A stretch of 64,000 nt of DNA from Sphingomonas kyeonggiensis. Its GTDB lineage: Bacteria; Pseudomonadota; Alphaproteobacteria; Sphingomonadales; Sphingomonadaceae. Below are positions 39,411 to 48,164 of this stretch, piece by piece (the stretch's first letter is position 1; each line of letters opens with the position of its first letter). Where the stretch lies: assembly GCF_014204495.1 (NCBI RefSeq), contig NZ_JACHLN010000001.1, forward strand, positions 1 through 64,000, given 5' to 3'. The notes beneath the pieces were generated by a model that saw only the letters and a program-made list of their open reading frames with translations, did not search any database and had not been told where the DNA came from. A program made the position numbers and the translations under genes.

Positions 39411-40318
39411 TCCCGCCGCCGTAGAAATGCAGCGGCTGAAGTGCTGATGCTCCAGCACGCCAAGATGGTGGCGAGCAGGCCGCCCAGTATGTCGCGAGCA
39501 TTTAGATACTCGATCCAACGTGGGCGCAGGTCGCGTTCCAGGCCGGGAACACCCGATGAGACAGCGGTTGCCCTTCCGCTCGCCAGGAGCTCGACTGCGC
39601 CAGATGGATCTGCGCCAAGCCGGAGCGAGGCCATCCCACGAAACCCGCCAAGCACCATGGCCTCGTCTCGCTCTAGCGTGATCGAGCGATCGGCGAACGG
39701 CAACGAGATCGTTCCGGAGCGAAGCGTCGAGATTTGGAGCGGGGCCCCAGGGAGTGGCGACGCGGTTTCGGTCACGTCCAGCTGCGATGCCTCGTAGAAG
39801 CGAAGCACAGCGGGCGTCGCGAAGCAGAGCCGCACGGCGGTAGCTGCTACTGTCAGCAGCGTGGATGTGCTCCATCTGCGTTCATGCTGAGCGACGACTG
39901 CGCGGTCGCCTTGAAGGTCGATCTGCAGCGACGCCCCCTCTACATTGATGTCGATGCAGCGTGCGTCAACCGCATCGAAGCTGGCGCGGGCGCCCGGCGG
40001 AATCCTTATCGCGGACAGCGAGATCGGCCCAGCAACCTCGACCGGGCCATCCTGGAGGCCATTGAGCGGAGGGATCGCCCGCACCGCTGCCTTTCCAAAG
40101 GTTCGCGCGGAGGACAGGGCAACCTGACGATAGGGATCAATGATTCCGGCAGGCCCTGTTGCAATGTTGACGTGCCGCGCAATGAGCGTGGCTCTTATCG
40201 GGAAGGAGCCGAGGCGACCGTACCACAGCAGGGAGCCGGCGACTGCTGCGGCGAGCATCAGCCCGGCAAGGCCTAAAGTCCACTTCTCGCGGAGGGCATC
40301 GAGGAAGCGTCTGATCAT
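39407..40318 (-). CDS. Membrane protein with two terminal helices
   Basis: 303 aa from ATG 40318. A basic N-terminus and a helix (WTLGLAGLMLAAAVAGSLLWY, about residues 12-32), a beta-rich middle of 220 residues, and a C-terminal helix (ILGGLLATILACW) with an RRRE tail. The middle is probably periplasmic. No family recognised. Overlaps the protease gene by 4 bp and the next upstream gene by 4 bp, so subunits of one complex are likely. Confidence 0.68.
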   Translation of the reverse strand: MIRRFLDALREKWTLGLAGLMLAAAVAGSLLWYGRLGSFPIRATLIARHVNIATGPAGIIDPYRQVALSSARTFGKAAVRAIPPLNGLQDGPVEVAGPISLSAIRIPPGARASFDAVDARCIDINVEGASLQIDLQGDRAVVAQHERRWSTSTLLTVAATAVRLCFATPAVLRFYEASQLDVTETASPLPGAPLQISTLRSGTISLPFADRSITLERDEAMVLGGFRGMASLRLGADPSGAVELLASGRATAVSSGVPGLERDLRPRWIEYLNARDILGGLLATILACWSISTSAAAFLRRRE

Positions 40319-41070
40319 AGGGCGATTACGATCGCCTTGCGAATGGGAGGAAGATCTGTCGATTGGACGCCCGACAGCTGCACGCTGACAGAATCGACAT
40401 CCGTCCCGACGCTGATGCGCAGAGGGATTACGACACTGGCGGGGAGGCCTGACGATGCGAGATGCACCTCCGTGCCCGCATCCCAGGTACCGCCTCTTCG
40501 CCGGAATATCTTGGCATCGAGCGACACCAGGTTCACCGCTGAGCGCAGGCCTACTAAGATCGAGCCGGTCCTGCTGCATTGGGCGGGGTCGGCCACCGCG
40601 CATATGGGCGTCACGACCCCTTCGCCGCCCATTGCCGGATAGCCGAGAAAGCCAATGTCGGAGCTACGCAGATAGGTTGTCCGACGTAGCTTGGCATCGG
40701 ACCAACGCCCCGGCCCGGGCGCATTGATCTTTCCATCGACACGATATGCGACCGAGGCGACCAGCGGTGCGCCAATGAGATGGACAGCCCCTGTCGCATA
40801 GGGGGCTCCCAAGCTGACGATACCGGTGCTCGAGCCGCGCACGGGCCCCGTAGTGACCGAGATGATATCGACAGATCCGGATACGTTCTCCGCGTGAAGC
40901 CCCTCGCAGAAATCGCCCTCAGGACCGTAACCGCCTTCAATCGCGGGAGAAGCGGCCACCTCGACAGCGCAATGCGTTACGCTACTTTGTGAAGGAACAT
41001 CCTGATGTAGAAATATAGCCAAAATGGTTGCAAGATATATCAGAATTGATTCGGCAGTTGATATTGGCAT
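40315..41070 (-). CDS. Exported or anchored hypothetical protein
   Basis: 251 aa. N-terminal hydrophobic segment (AESILIYLATILAIFLHQ) can be a signal anchor. The rest is beta-rich with several Cys (THCAVEV, DFCEGL, TPICAV, AQCSRT). First gene of the operon leading to the trypsin-like protease. AAAGGAG is 14 nt upstream of ATG, farther than usual. Function unknown. Confidence 0.65.
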   Translation of the reverse strand: MPISTAESILIYLATILAIFLHQDVPSQSSVTHCAVEVAASPAIEGGYGPEGDFCEGLHAENVSGSVDIISVTTGPVRGSSTGIVSLGAPYATGAVHLIGAPLVASVAYRVDGKINAPGPGRWSDAKLRRTTYLRSSDIGFLGYPAMGGEGVVTPICAVADPAQCSRTGSILVGLRSAVNLVSLDAKIFRRRGGTWDAGTEVHLASSGLPASVVIPLRISVGTDVDSVSVQLSGVQSTDLPPIRKAIVIAL

Positions 41071-41163
41071 AACACGCCCCCAATCTCCTTTGAATACTAG
41101 ACCAATCGTTGTGACTCGGCAAATATCGTGCTAATAGTACCCCATCGATTACGGGGGCAATCT

Positions 41164-41523
41164 ATGACCAGATCCATTCGTGTCGCCATTATGCTCATGA
41201 CATTCGCTGCAGTGCCAGCGATCGCCCAGTCACAGGGGCAATATGCAGGGCAGCTACAGCGCGCGCTTGAAAAGTCGGCTAAAAATCAATGCGATGCGGA
41301 GATGATGGGCCCCGCCCTGCTCACGGCATGCCAGCAGCAGCTTAGTGGGATGGCCACCATGCTGGCGCAGCTTGGCCCTATTCGTTCCGTGACTTTGTCT
41401 GCATCGCAGCAGACGCCGCAAGGGCTGATCGAGACCTACAAGGTTCAATATGATAGCAGGCAGCTGACCGCGGTGATTGGCGGAATGCGCGACGGCAAGT
41501 TCGACATCCTGTACTTCCAGTAG
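41164..41523 (+). CDS. Small exported hypothetical protein
   Basis: 119 aa from ATG 41164 behind GGGGG; signal peptide MTRSIRVAIMLMTFAAVPAIA. Mature part is helical, with two Cys (NQCDAEM, TACQQQL) that could pair. Divergent from the protease operon with 93 bp between starts, so possibly coregulated. No family recognised. Confidence 0.62.
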   Translation: MTRSIRVAIMLMTFAAVPAIAQSQGQYAGQLQRALEKSAKNQCDAEMMGPALLTACQQQLSGMATMLAQLGPIRSVTLSASQQTPQGLIETYKVQYDSRQLTAVIGGMRDGKFDILYFQ

Positions 41524-42018
41524 GGAGCAGCCGAGCTAGGTCACGGACTATCGCCGGAAAACATGGTTCGGCAATCATCTTGGCCGCTGGCCTGCGGCGA
41601 CCTGAACCTAGTGCACTGAATTCCTTGTGAAAGTTCAATTGTGTGTGTCGTAGATCGCCATAGTAGCGGAGGATTCGGTAACCTCTCGCGCTCTGCTTTG
41701 CGCCGAGATCGCCGATTACGAGATTTTTCAAATTTGATGAGCGTACAGTAACGTTCATCGCGTCGTTCCGCTGAGGCGCCGATTCGAGCACCGATCGTTG
41801 TCGCCGTGCAAGGTGCTGGTTTGGCGATCGTTGGTGCCAACGCGGAACTGGGCCCCAATTGCGCAAGGGCTGGGCTTTGATCGCCCGACGCTCATCGAAC
41901 CGTGGCACGGAGCCCACGATCGACCGCTGCTCCATTCTCGATCTAAATCAAAGATGAACGCTCACTGACCTGAATGCGAGTCCCATATGATTTTCGCCGC
42001 CTCCAGTCCGTCGTGATT
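41524..42018. other. Noncoding stretch
   Basis: About 500 bp of moderate GC. No convincing gene in either direction; short open frames lack ribosome sites. May be remnants of lost genes. Confidence 0.5.
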
Positions 42019-42111
42019 TCAAGGTTTGCGGCGAGCGGCCCATACCAGGCCTGCCACGGCCGTGATGAGTGACGCTAGGCCAAGCAGAAAGCCATCGCTG
42101 AGGATAAGCAT
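42019..42111 (-). CDS. 30-residue membrane peptide, copy 1
   Basis: ATG 42111 with AAAGGAG 7 nt upstream. Sequence begins MLILSDGFLLGLASL and ends VWAARRKP: one hydrophobic helix and a basic C-terminus. A second copy at 62449-62541 differs by a single residue (Ile/Val at 16), with the same length and ribosome site, which shows selection on the peptide. It is divergent from the 427-aa HTH-like gene. Such size and shape fit type I toxin-like or membrane regulatory peptides; the role is unknown. Confidence 0.75.
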   Translation of the reverse strand: MLILSDGFLLGLASLITAVAGLVWAARRKP

Positions 42112-42150
42112 CTCGATACTCCTTTCACTGGAGTCGATATATGTTCCCTT

Positions 42151-42164
42151 AATGTTCCAACATT
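42151..42164. promoter_or_regulatory. Palindrome in the peptide/HTH intergenic region, copy 1
   Basis: AATGTTCCAACATT, a perfect 14-bp palindrome between the two divergent genes, flanked by TTGC on one side. The same palindrome and context occur at 62396-62409 in the second module. Best explained as the operator or promoter site shared by the module. Confidence 0.7.
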
Positions 42165-42237
42165 GCAAGGAGCATCCAAGTAGGTTTCGATTGCCGTCTG
42201 CCATTGCCATAGCCCCGTCGGAACGAACGGAGTGCAC

Positions 42238-43521
42238 ATGGTCTCGCGCGACAAATTATATGAGCTGGTGTGGGCAGAGCCGATGACAAAGGTCTCAGCG
42301 CGCTTCGGCGTATCGGGCAGCTATATGGCGCGGGTCTGCGATATGCTGAACGTACCACGACCGGGCCGCGGCCACTGGACCAAACTCGAGCTTGGCAAAG
42401 CAGATCCGGCCCCGCCCTTGCCGGAGGCTGCTGACGGAGACCCTCTGGTATGGCCCAACGACGCAATGTCGGTTCCCAAGCCGCGACCAGCCGTCCGAAA
42501 GTCGCGTAGCGTACCGACGGCACCTGACAGATCGATGCCGAAGGTTCATCCGCTTGTCAGCGGCGTCAAAGGCCTGTTTCTCAACAGCCGCCCGATGGGG
42601 GAAAACGGCCTTCTTCGGCCGTTCAAGCGCGCCCTCCCGGACGTATCCGCGTCGCCAGAACAGCTCGATCGCGCGTTGTTGCTTGCGAACGCTTTGTACA
42701 CCGCCTTCGAGGAGGCCGGGCACCGCGTCGCGTTGGCATCTGGATCGAGCTCCCGACGGCCGTCGATCGATGAGCGGGAAGCCAGCGGCAATGGACAACA
42801 TTACGATCCCTATCCGGCACCGTGGCGGCCTGATCGGCCCACCATCGTCCAGGTGGGTGACGTGAAGGTCGGGCTGGTGGTGCACGAGATGACTGAGAAC
42901 GTCACCGTACGCTATGTGAACGGCGCGTTTGTCCGGGATACACCGGAGCTCGCCGCACGCATGACGCGCACGCGCCGCGACAATTGGAGCACAACCAAGG
43001 ATCTCCCATCGGGCCGGCTGCGCGTAATTGCCTATTCTCCCAATGCCTCTGTCGATTGGTCGAAGGGCTGGAAAGAGGGCAAGGGCGAAGCCGCCGGCCT
43101 GTCCGTTGACACTATCGTCAAGGCGGTGTCCGGTCAGGCTCGTGCATTGGCCGCCAAAGAGGCGGAAGCGGCGCACCAAGCTGAGGTGCGACGCCAAGCC
43201 TGGGCCGAGGAACAGGAACGGTGGCGGCGCGAGGACGATCGGCGGCGCACGGCGAAGTCTTTCGAGGACAGTCGGGTGGCTCTGGCTAACGTCATCGAAC
43301 AATGGTGTCGGGTCATGGAGATTGAGAGGTTCTTCTCCTCGGCCGAGGATCAAGCATCCCGACTTAGCGGCGATGAGAAGGCGCTCGTGCTCGAGCGGCT
43401 CGGGCTCGCTCGCGCGCTCCTCGGAAGCCAAGACCCCCTAGATTTCCTGCGAGGCTGGAAGTCGCCTGCCGAACTCTATCGACCGCAGTATCCCGACGCC
43501 TCGGCTACCGACGGTCGATAA
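42238..43521 (+). CDS. HTH-like protein of unknown function (full-length copy)
   Basis: 427 aa from ATG 42238 (CGGAG upstream). N-terminal 65 residues: SRDKLYELVWAEPMTKVSA, RFGVSGSYMARVCDMLNVPR, then PGRGHWTKLELGK, which reads as a helix-turn-helix DNA-binding region. A Pro-rich linker follows, then a mixed domain (150-280) and a highly charged coiled-coil-like segment (about 295-355, rich in Ala, Glu, Arg). Similar hypothetical proteins are scattered in Proteobacteria. Divergent from the 30-residue peptide; its N-terminus is duplicated at 61952-62320. It may regulate the module through the palindrome. Confidence 0.72.
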   Translation: MVSRDKLYELVWAEPMTKVSARFGVSGSYMARVCDMLNVPRPGRGHWTKLELGKADPAPPLPEAADGDPLVWPNDAMSVPKPRPAVRKSRSVPTAPDRSMPKVHPLVSGVKGLFLNSRPMGENGLLRPFKRALPDVSASPEQLDRALLLANALYTAFEEAGHRVALASGSSSRRPSIDEREASGNGQHYDPYPAPWRPDRPTIVQVGDVKVGLVVHEMTENVTVRYVNGAFVRDTPELAARMTRTRRDNWSTTKDLPSGRLRVIAYSPNASVDWSKGWKEGKGEAAGLSVDTIVKAVSGQARALAAKEAEAAHQAEVRRQAWAEEQERWRREDDRRRTAKSFEDSRVALANVIEQWCRVMEIERFFSSAEDQASRLSGDEKALVLERLGLARALLGSQDPLDFLRGWKSPAELYRPQYPDASATDGR

Positions 43522-43795
43522 GCTTGGTTGTCGAAGCGGATTTCTAGGCGCGCGCACATGAGGTGATCGAAGCTTGTAGCATTCCAACACTCGAACGAAC
43601 GCCGTCAGATTATAGCAATCAGTGGTGGACATGAAGTATTGTTGGAGATATGAAGATTGAGCTGCGCAATGTAGCAAGCAAGACTGACGAGAACTCAAAT
43701 CCATACCTGCTGATAATATTGTAGGTAAATTTGGGGGTACATAGAAATATAGTCGGTGATTTCGAATTTCGATATCAATCGCATCTTTCTAAGAC
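43522..43795. other. AT-rich right end of island
   Basis: About 270 bp, clearly AT-richer than both flanks, no gene. Ends where crtI homology resumes. No repeat of the left end of the island was seen. Confidence 0.55.
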
Positions 43796-44298
43796 CTGCG
43801 CTCCCTTCTGGACGACATCTACAATCGCGGACGTGTGCCCGGCGACCCGTCGCTCTATTTGCACCATCCCAGCGCAACGGACGCCTCGCTGGCCCCTCCG
43901 GGTTGCTCGACGCTCTACGCTCTCGCGCCAGTTCCGAACCTCGGCAAGGCGGATCCGGTTGGAAGACCTTCGGCACGTCTTATCGGGAAACCGTGCTCGA
44001 CCGGATCGAGCAAACGCTCATTCCCGATCTGCGGAAACGGATTGCGACTATCTTCCACTACAGCCCGGCGGACTTCGCGACCGATCTCGGCGCCCATCTG
44101 GGCAATGCCTTCAGCCTCGAACCATTATTGACGCAGAGCGCCTATTTTCGCGCCCATAATCGCGACGACCATTTCTCGAACCTCTATTTCGTGGGTGCTG
44201 GCACGCATCCGGGCGCCGGGATACCGGGAGTCGTAGCCAGCGCCAAGGCGACGGCGTCACTGATACTAGCCGGCTACCGCCAGCGGGTCTCGAGCTGA
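43796..44298 (+). pseudogene. crtI: 3' remnant of phytoene desaturase (crtI), frameshifted
   Basis: Homology resumes with SLLDDIYNRG, PGDPSLYLHHPSATDASLAPPG and YALAPVPNLGKADPV in one frame. At about 43961 a small deletion (probably 4 bp) moves it to the next frame: WKTFGTSYRETVLDRI to FVGAGTHPGAGIPGVVASAK, the flavin-binding end of CrtI, with the stop at 44298. It pairs with the 5' remnant at 23345-23456, same orientation. About 300 central codons are missing from the window. Confidence 0.87.
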
Positions 44299-44548
44299 GA
44301 GCCAGCGTCTGGATCGAGCCACGACAGACAGCCCGAGCACTTCTGAGTACCCAGATCGGACCGCCCCCTGACACGACTGGTCCGCACCGATGCAGGCACT
44401 GCCGCCTGCATCGGCCCGGTCCGTGCCAAACTGCATTGCCGTTTTGGAGTTCCGGGCCTCAACGCAACTTTCGGAGAGGATATCCGGCAATAGCGCTCGC
44501 GATCAGCGTCCGGAAATCAGGAATCAAAACAGCAGCCACTCGGCGGCG

Positions 44549-44740
44549 TCAGACGACGGCGAGCAGCGCCAGTTTGGCATCGTCGAGCGAGTGGAAGCGG
44601 GCCAGGCCGCCGGCGGGCCCCTCAGGATGCATCGAGACGGGAGGCTTTATCCGATGGTTTTCGATCTCCTCTCGCAGTTTCTCCCATTCCACCGATGTCA
44701 GCGAAAAAAGAGTCGATCCGTCACCGCCAATCTGTTTCAT
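44549..44740 (-). CDS. Small hypothetical protein
   Basis: 63 aa from ATG 44740 behind AGGGAG. MKQIGGDGSTLFSLTSVEWE, helices and a C-terminal FHSLDDAKLALLAVV. No family recognised. About 250 bp of noncoding DNA on the crtI side and 285 bp on the other. Confidence 0.5.
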   Translation of the reverse strand: MKQIGGDGSTLFSLTSVEWEKLREEIENHRIKPPVSMHPEGPAGGLARFHSLDDAKLALLAVV

Positions 44741-45026
44741 CGCTACTCCCTGCTAATGTCCCTTCGATCTGCGTGCCGAAAATGATTCACGACATTGAAC
44801 ACTACGGACGGCCGGCACGCCCCTGACCGTCTGCGCCGCGTGTCGCGCTGTCATCCTGACCAGCCATAGGATTAGGTCAAGTGCTCGCAAGCCGCTTGGG
44901 CCAGCGGGAAAATACGCCGTGCCCAGTATCGGGTTCGACGCATCTCGACATCAATCGGTCCGCTCTGGCGTTCGCAATCGCGCTACCCCGGTCTGTGTGC
45001 GCCAGACGAAGATCAGGATGGCCGCG

Positions 45027-47960
45027 TCAAAGTCCAAGCCCCGTCAACGCCTCAAGCAACTCCCCCGTGCGAAACGGCTTGGTCAGCCGAGGCAGGTCGG
45101 GAGCGATCTCCTCGACATCGGCATAACCTGAGATGATGAGACACGGCAGTCCGGGCCGGATCGCATGGACAGCCCTGGCGAGCTGGGTCCCGTCCATGCC
45201 TGGCATGAGATGATCCGTCACGAGCACTCCGAATTCCTGACCGGCCTCAAGCCGGCCTAGGGCTGCCTGGGCCGAATCCGCTTCGACCACGTCGAAGCCG
45301 CACTCCTCAAGCATATGCGCGGTGCTGGCTCGCACCGCCTGCTCGTCATCGACGAGCAGGACTTTGCCCCGGGGGCCTTGGCCAGTCGGGAGGCCATTGG
45401 AGCCGACGGGCGCTGGAAGCACCCCATCTTCCGCGGCGGGAAGCCAGATCTCTACATTGGTGCCAAGCCCCGGTGCGCTGGAGATGCGAATGCCACCGCC
45501 CAGTTGCTGCGCCAGGCCGTGGACCATAGAGAGCCCGAGACCGGTGCCCTTCCCGATGCCCTTGGTCGAAAAGAAGGGTTCAACAGCGCGCGCCAGCGTC
45601 TCCGTATCCATGCCGCTCCCGTTGTCGGTCACCGAGATCATCACGTACCGGCCCGGCCGCAATTCACCCTGTTCCTTGTCGCGCACTTCCCGCGCGGCGG
45701 CGCTGATGCGGAGCGTGCCGCCGTCGGGCATGGCATCGCGCGCGTTCACGCTCAGGTTCAGCAGCGCCATCTCGACCTGATTATAATCGGCCAGGGCCGC
45801 AGGCAGACCGTTCGCTGCCTCGACCAGCACCTGAATCTGCGGACCCGTCGTGCTCGCGACCAGATCCCCCATTCCGGCGACAAGAGCTGCCACGTCGATC
45901 GCTGTGGGTTTGAGTGGCTGCCGCCGCGCGAAGGCCAACAGGCGCTGCACCAGGGTACGGGCACGCTCCGCCGACTGAAGCGCGCCTGCCACGAGCCGTT
46001 GCTCGCGCTCATTGCCGAGTTGCTTGCGGCTGAGCAAGTCGAGCGAGCCGATAATGGGGGTCAGGAGATTGTTGAAGTCGTGGGCAACGCCACCTGTCAG
46101 CTGGCCAAGCGCCTCGACTTTTTGTGCCTGGCGTAGCTGCTCCTCCGCCTGGGCAAGACGACGTTGCTCGGCAATGCGCTCGGTGACGTCGTGCACGATC
46201 TGATAGGCGCCGATCTGCCGGCCCGAGCTGTCGCGAAGTGGGTTGAAAGTGATTTCGAAGAAGCGACGCTCGCGATTAGGGTCCCCAAATTCCTCGACCA
46301 TGGTGAATTCCTCGCCGGCGAATGCCCGGCCCCAGGTCCGCCGCACCTGGTCGCGGTGCTCGGGGAGATCGTCCAGCATATCGAGCATCGAGGCGCCGAC
46401 ACGGGGGCGAATGCCGTAGACCGCCTCAAAGGCTTGGGCGGCCGCGCGATTTACCGCCAGCCAGCGATAATCGAGATCAGCGACGAAGATGATTGCCGTG
46501 GTGTTCTCAACCACGTCGGCAAGCAGCTTGCGCTCTGCCAAGCCCTCCGCGACACGCTGTTCCAGCGTTTCGTTCAGCTCGCGCAGGGCGTGCTCGGTCC
46601 GTTTGCGCGCGGTTATATCGATGGCAGTGCCGATGATGCGGATACACTTCCCCGCCTCGAACACCCCACGTCCCTTGGCGGCGACCCAGCGGACGATACC
46701 GTCCTCCTTGCCGATCGTGCGATACTCGACGTCATATACGGCGCGCCGCTCCGGATCGGCCGCGGCGGCATAGGCGGCGACAGTTGCCTCGAAGTCGTCC
46801 GGATGGAGACCCGCGTAGAAATCCTTCATCGAGATCGGGACATCGGCCGAGATGCCGAACATCGCTTTTAGCCGCGGCGGCCAGAACAGGGTTTCGGCGA
46901 CAATATCGACGTCCCACTGCCCGATCTCAGCGGCATCCAGCGCCAGGCGAAGCTGCTCCTCGCTCGCGCGAAGATTGGCTTCCGCCGCGACCCGCTCGAC
47001 ATGCGCCCAGGATCGGCTCGTCACTTCGCGCATGACTGTCAGCTCGTAGTCGCTCCAGCGGCGCGGCACCTTGTCATGAATGGCCATCAGAGCGGTCAGG
47101 CGGCCATTCTTGACCAGCGGCATGCAGACCGTCGCCGCGACGCCGATATCCTGGAAGGTCCTGGCCTCCTCGGGCGCGATCTCGGTGAGGTTGTCGTTGA
47201 TGACCAGCGGCCTGCCGGCTCCCAGTTCCGACACGGCCAGGCGTCCAAAATCAGCAAGGCTGTAATGGCCAAGGATCGAAGGTGAGCCGTCGGCGTGCCA
47301 GTTGCCGCGAATGGTGAAGCCGTCCGAATCGGCGTCCATGTCGGCATAGGCGCAGTTCGTCACCGACAGGTGCGAGGCGACCATTTGGACGGTAACCGAG
47401 AGGACCTGCTGCGCGTCATGCAACGGTGTCACTGATTGGCTGAGTTCATCGAGGAAGCGATAAAGCTCTTCGCTGCGCGCAAGCCGCCGCTCGGCGAGAA
47501 TCCGCTGCGTGATGTCGAACACAAGCGCGAGCATTCCAACCGGTTGACCCAACCGGTTGCGCACGGGGAGATATTCAAGGTCCATCCAGACCTGTTCAGG
47601 ACGACCATGCCGCCAGAGTTCCAGCTCTTGAGCGTGAAAGCTGAGAGACTCGCCCCGCATCCCGGCATCGAGCACGCGCGCGTTGAACGTGCGCGCCTCC
47701 GGCCAGACTTCGAGCAACTTGGCGCCGAGCGCCGCCGGATGCCGGGGCCCGCACACCTCCGCATAGCCATCGTTGTAGAGAAGGATGCCCTCCGGGCCCC
47801 AGAGGAGCGCCATGGGCACCGGGGACGCCAAGGCGATCTGGACATGGGCCAGCAGTTCGCTCGGCCAGACTTCGAGGGAGCCAAGCGGCGTGGAGCCCCA
47901 ATCCATCGAGCGAATGAGGTCGCCGGTATGCCCGCCACCGACGAGGCTGGAAGATGTCAC
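45027..47960 (-). CDS. Multi-PAS/GAF hybrid sensor histidine kinase
   Basis: 977 aa from a GTG with GGGGGA upstream. Domains in order: PAS (about 35-150), GAF (165-320), PAS (335-455), PAS (480-600), HisKA with phosphorylated His in [11 protein letters not shown], HATPase ([33 protein letters not shown]), then a receiver ([17 protein letters not shown] with phospho-acceptor Asp, TKPF). No membrane helix, so a cytoplasmic sensor. It has no dedicated response regulator beside it, so phosphotransfer to another protein is likely. Same strand as the LOV kinase upstream, separated by 204 bp. Confidence 0.93.
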   Translation of the reverse strand: MTSSSLVGGGHTGDLIRSMDWGSTPLGSLEVWPSELLAHVQIALASPVPMALLWGPEGILLYNDGYAEVCGPRHPAALGAKLLEVWPEARTFNARVLDAGMRGESLSFHAQELELWRHGRPEQVWMDLEYLPVRNRLGQPVGMLALVFDITQRILAERRLARSEELYRFLDELSQSVTPLHDAQQVLSVTVQMVASHLSVTNCAYADMDADSDGFTIRGNWHADGSPSILGHYSLADFGRLAVSELGAGRPLVINDNLTEIAPEEARTFQDIGVAATVCMPLVKNGRLTALMAIHDKVPRRWSDYELTVMREVTSRSWAHVERVAAEANLRASEEQLRLALDAAEIGQWDVDIVAETLFWPPRLKAMFGISADVPISMKDFYAGLHPDDFEATVAAYAAAADPERRAVYDVEYRTIGKEDGIVRWVAAKGRGVFEAGKCIRIIGTAIDITARKRTEHALRELNETLEQRVAEGLAERKLLADVVENTTAIIFVADLDYRWLAVNRAAAQAFEAVYGIRPRVGASMLDMLDDLPEHRDQVRRTWGRAFAGEEFTMVEEFGDPNRERRFFEITFNPLRDSSGRQIGAYQIVHDVTERIAEQRRLAQAEEQLRQAQKVEALGQLTGGVAHDFNNLLTPIIGSLDLLSRKQLGNEREQRLVAGALQSAERARTLVQRLLAFARRQPLKPTAIDVAALVAGMGDLVASTTGPQIQVLVEAANGLPAALADYNQVEMALLNLSVNARDAMPDGGTLRISAAAREVRDKEQGELRPGRYVMISVTDNGSGMDTETLARAVEPFFSTKGIGKGTGLGLSMVHGLAQQLGGGIRISSAPGLGTNVEIWLPAAEDGVLPAPVGSNGLPTGQGPRGKVLLVDDEQAVRASTAHMLEECGFDVVEADSAQAALGRLEAGQEFGVLVTDHLMPGMDGTQLARAVHAIRPGLPCLIISGYADVEEIAPDLPRLTKPFRTGELLEALTGLGL

Positions 47961-48039
47961 GATTTCGCTATCCCCCTCTGGCCACGGCGACCGCCGATAG
48001 CCGATATCTGCTTGATATTACAGCAATCCAGCAGTGGGC

Positions 48040-48055
48040 CAGCAAGATCTTGCTG
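48040..48055. promoter_or_regulatory. 16-bp perfect palindrome between two kinase genes
   Basis: CAGCAAGATCTTGCTG, upstream of the multi-PAS kinase start at 47960. Could be an operator or a short hairpin; unproved. Confidence 0.4.
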
Positions 48056-48164
48056 CTGCCCAAGAGGCGGATCAGACGCATATGGCTGCGGCCTCGCCCG
48101 CGGCGCTGAGAAGCCGCGCTTGATACGAAACGTTCCGCCTGTATCCCCATTCGAGCCGGAGACC

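Larger units (their letters stand above)
23457..43795. mobile_element. Defence-type genomic island inserted in crtI
   Basis: The 20.3 kb between the two crtI remnants. It is less GC-rich than its flanks, especially in the last 300 bp, and carries restriction-modification, helicase, GHKL ATPase, nuclease and protease genes. It carries no recognisable integrase or transposase, and no direct repeats were seen at the ends. About 300 codons of crtI are missing, so this was a replacement or an insertion followed by deletion. Its left end is the truncated start of a parB-like gene with copy 2 of the dispersed element. Confidence 0.82.

Noticed and set aside
41378..41935. 185-codon minus frame after the small exported protein
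   Set aside because: No ribosome site, no recognisable fold, overlaps the end of a supported gene.
23457..43795. Integrase-driven insertion with direct repeats at crtI
   Set aside because: No integrase in the island and no direct repeats found at its ends by eye; a replacement event is equally possible.
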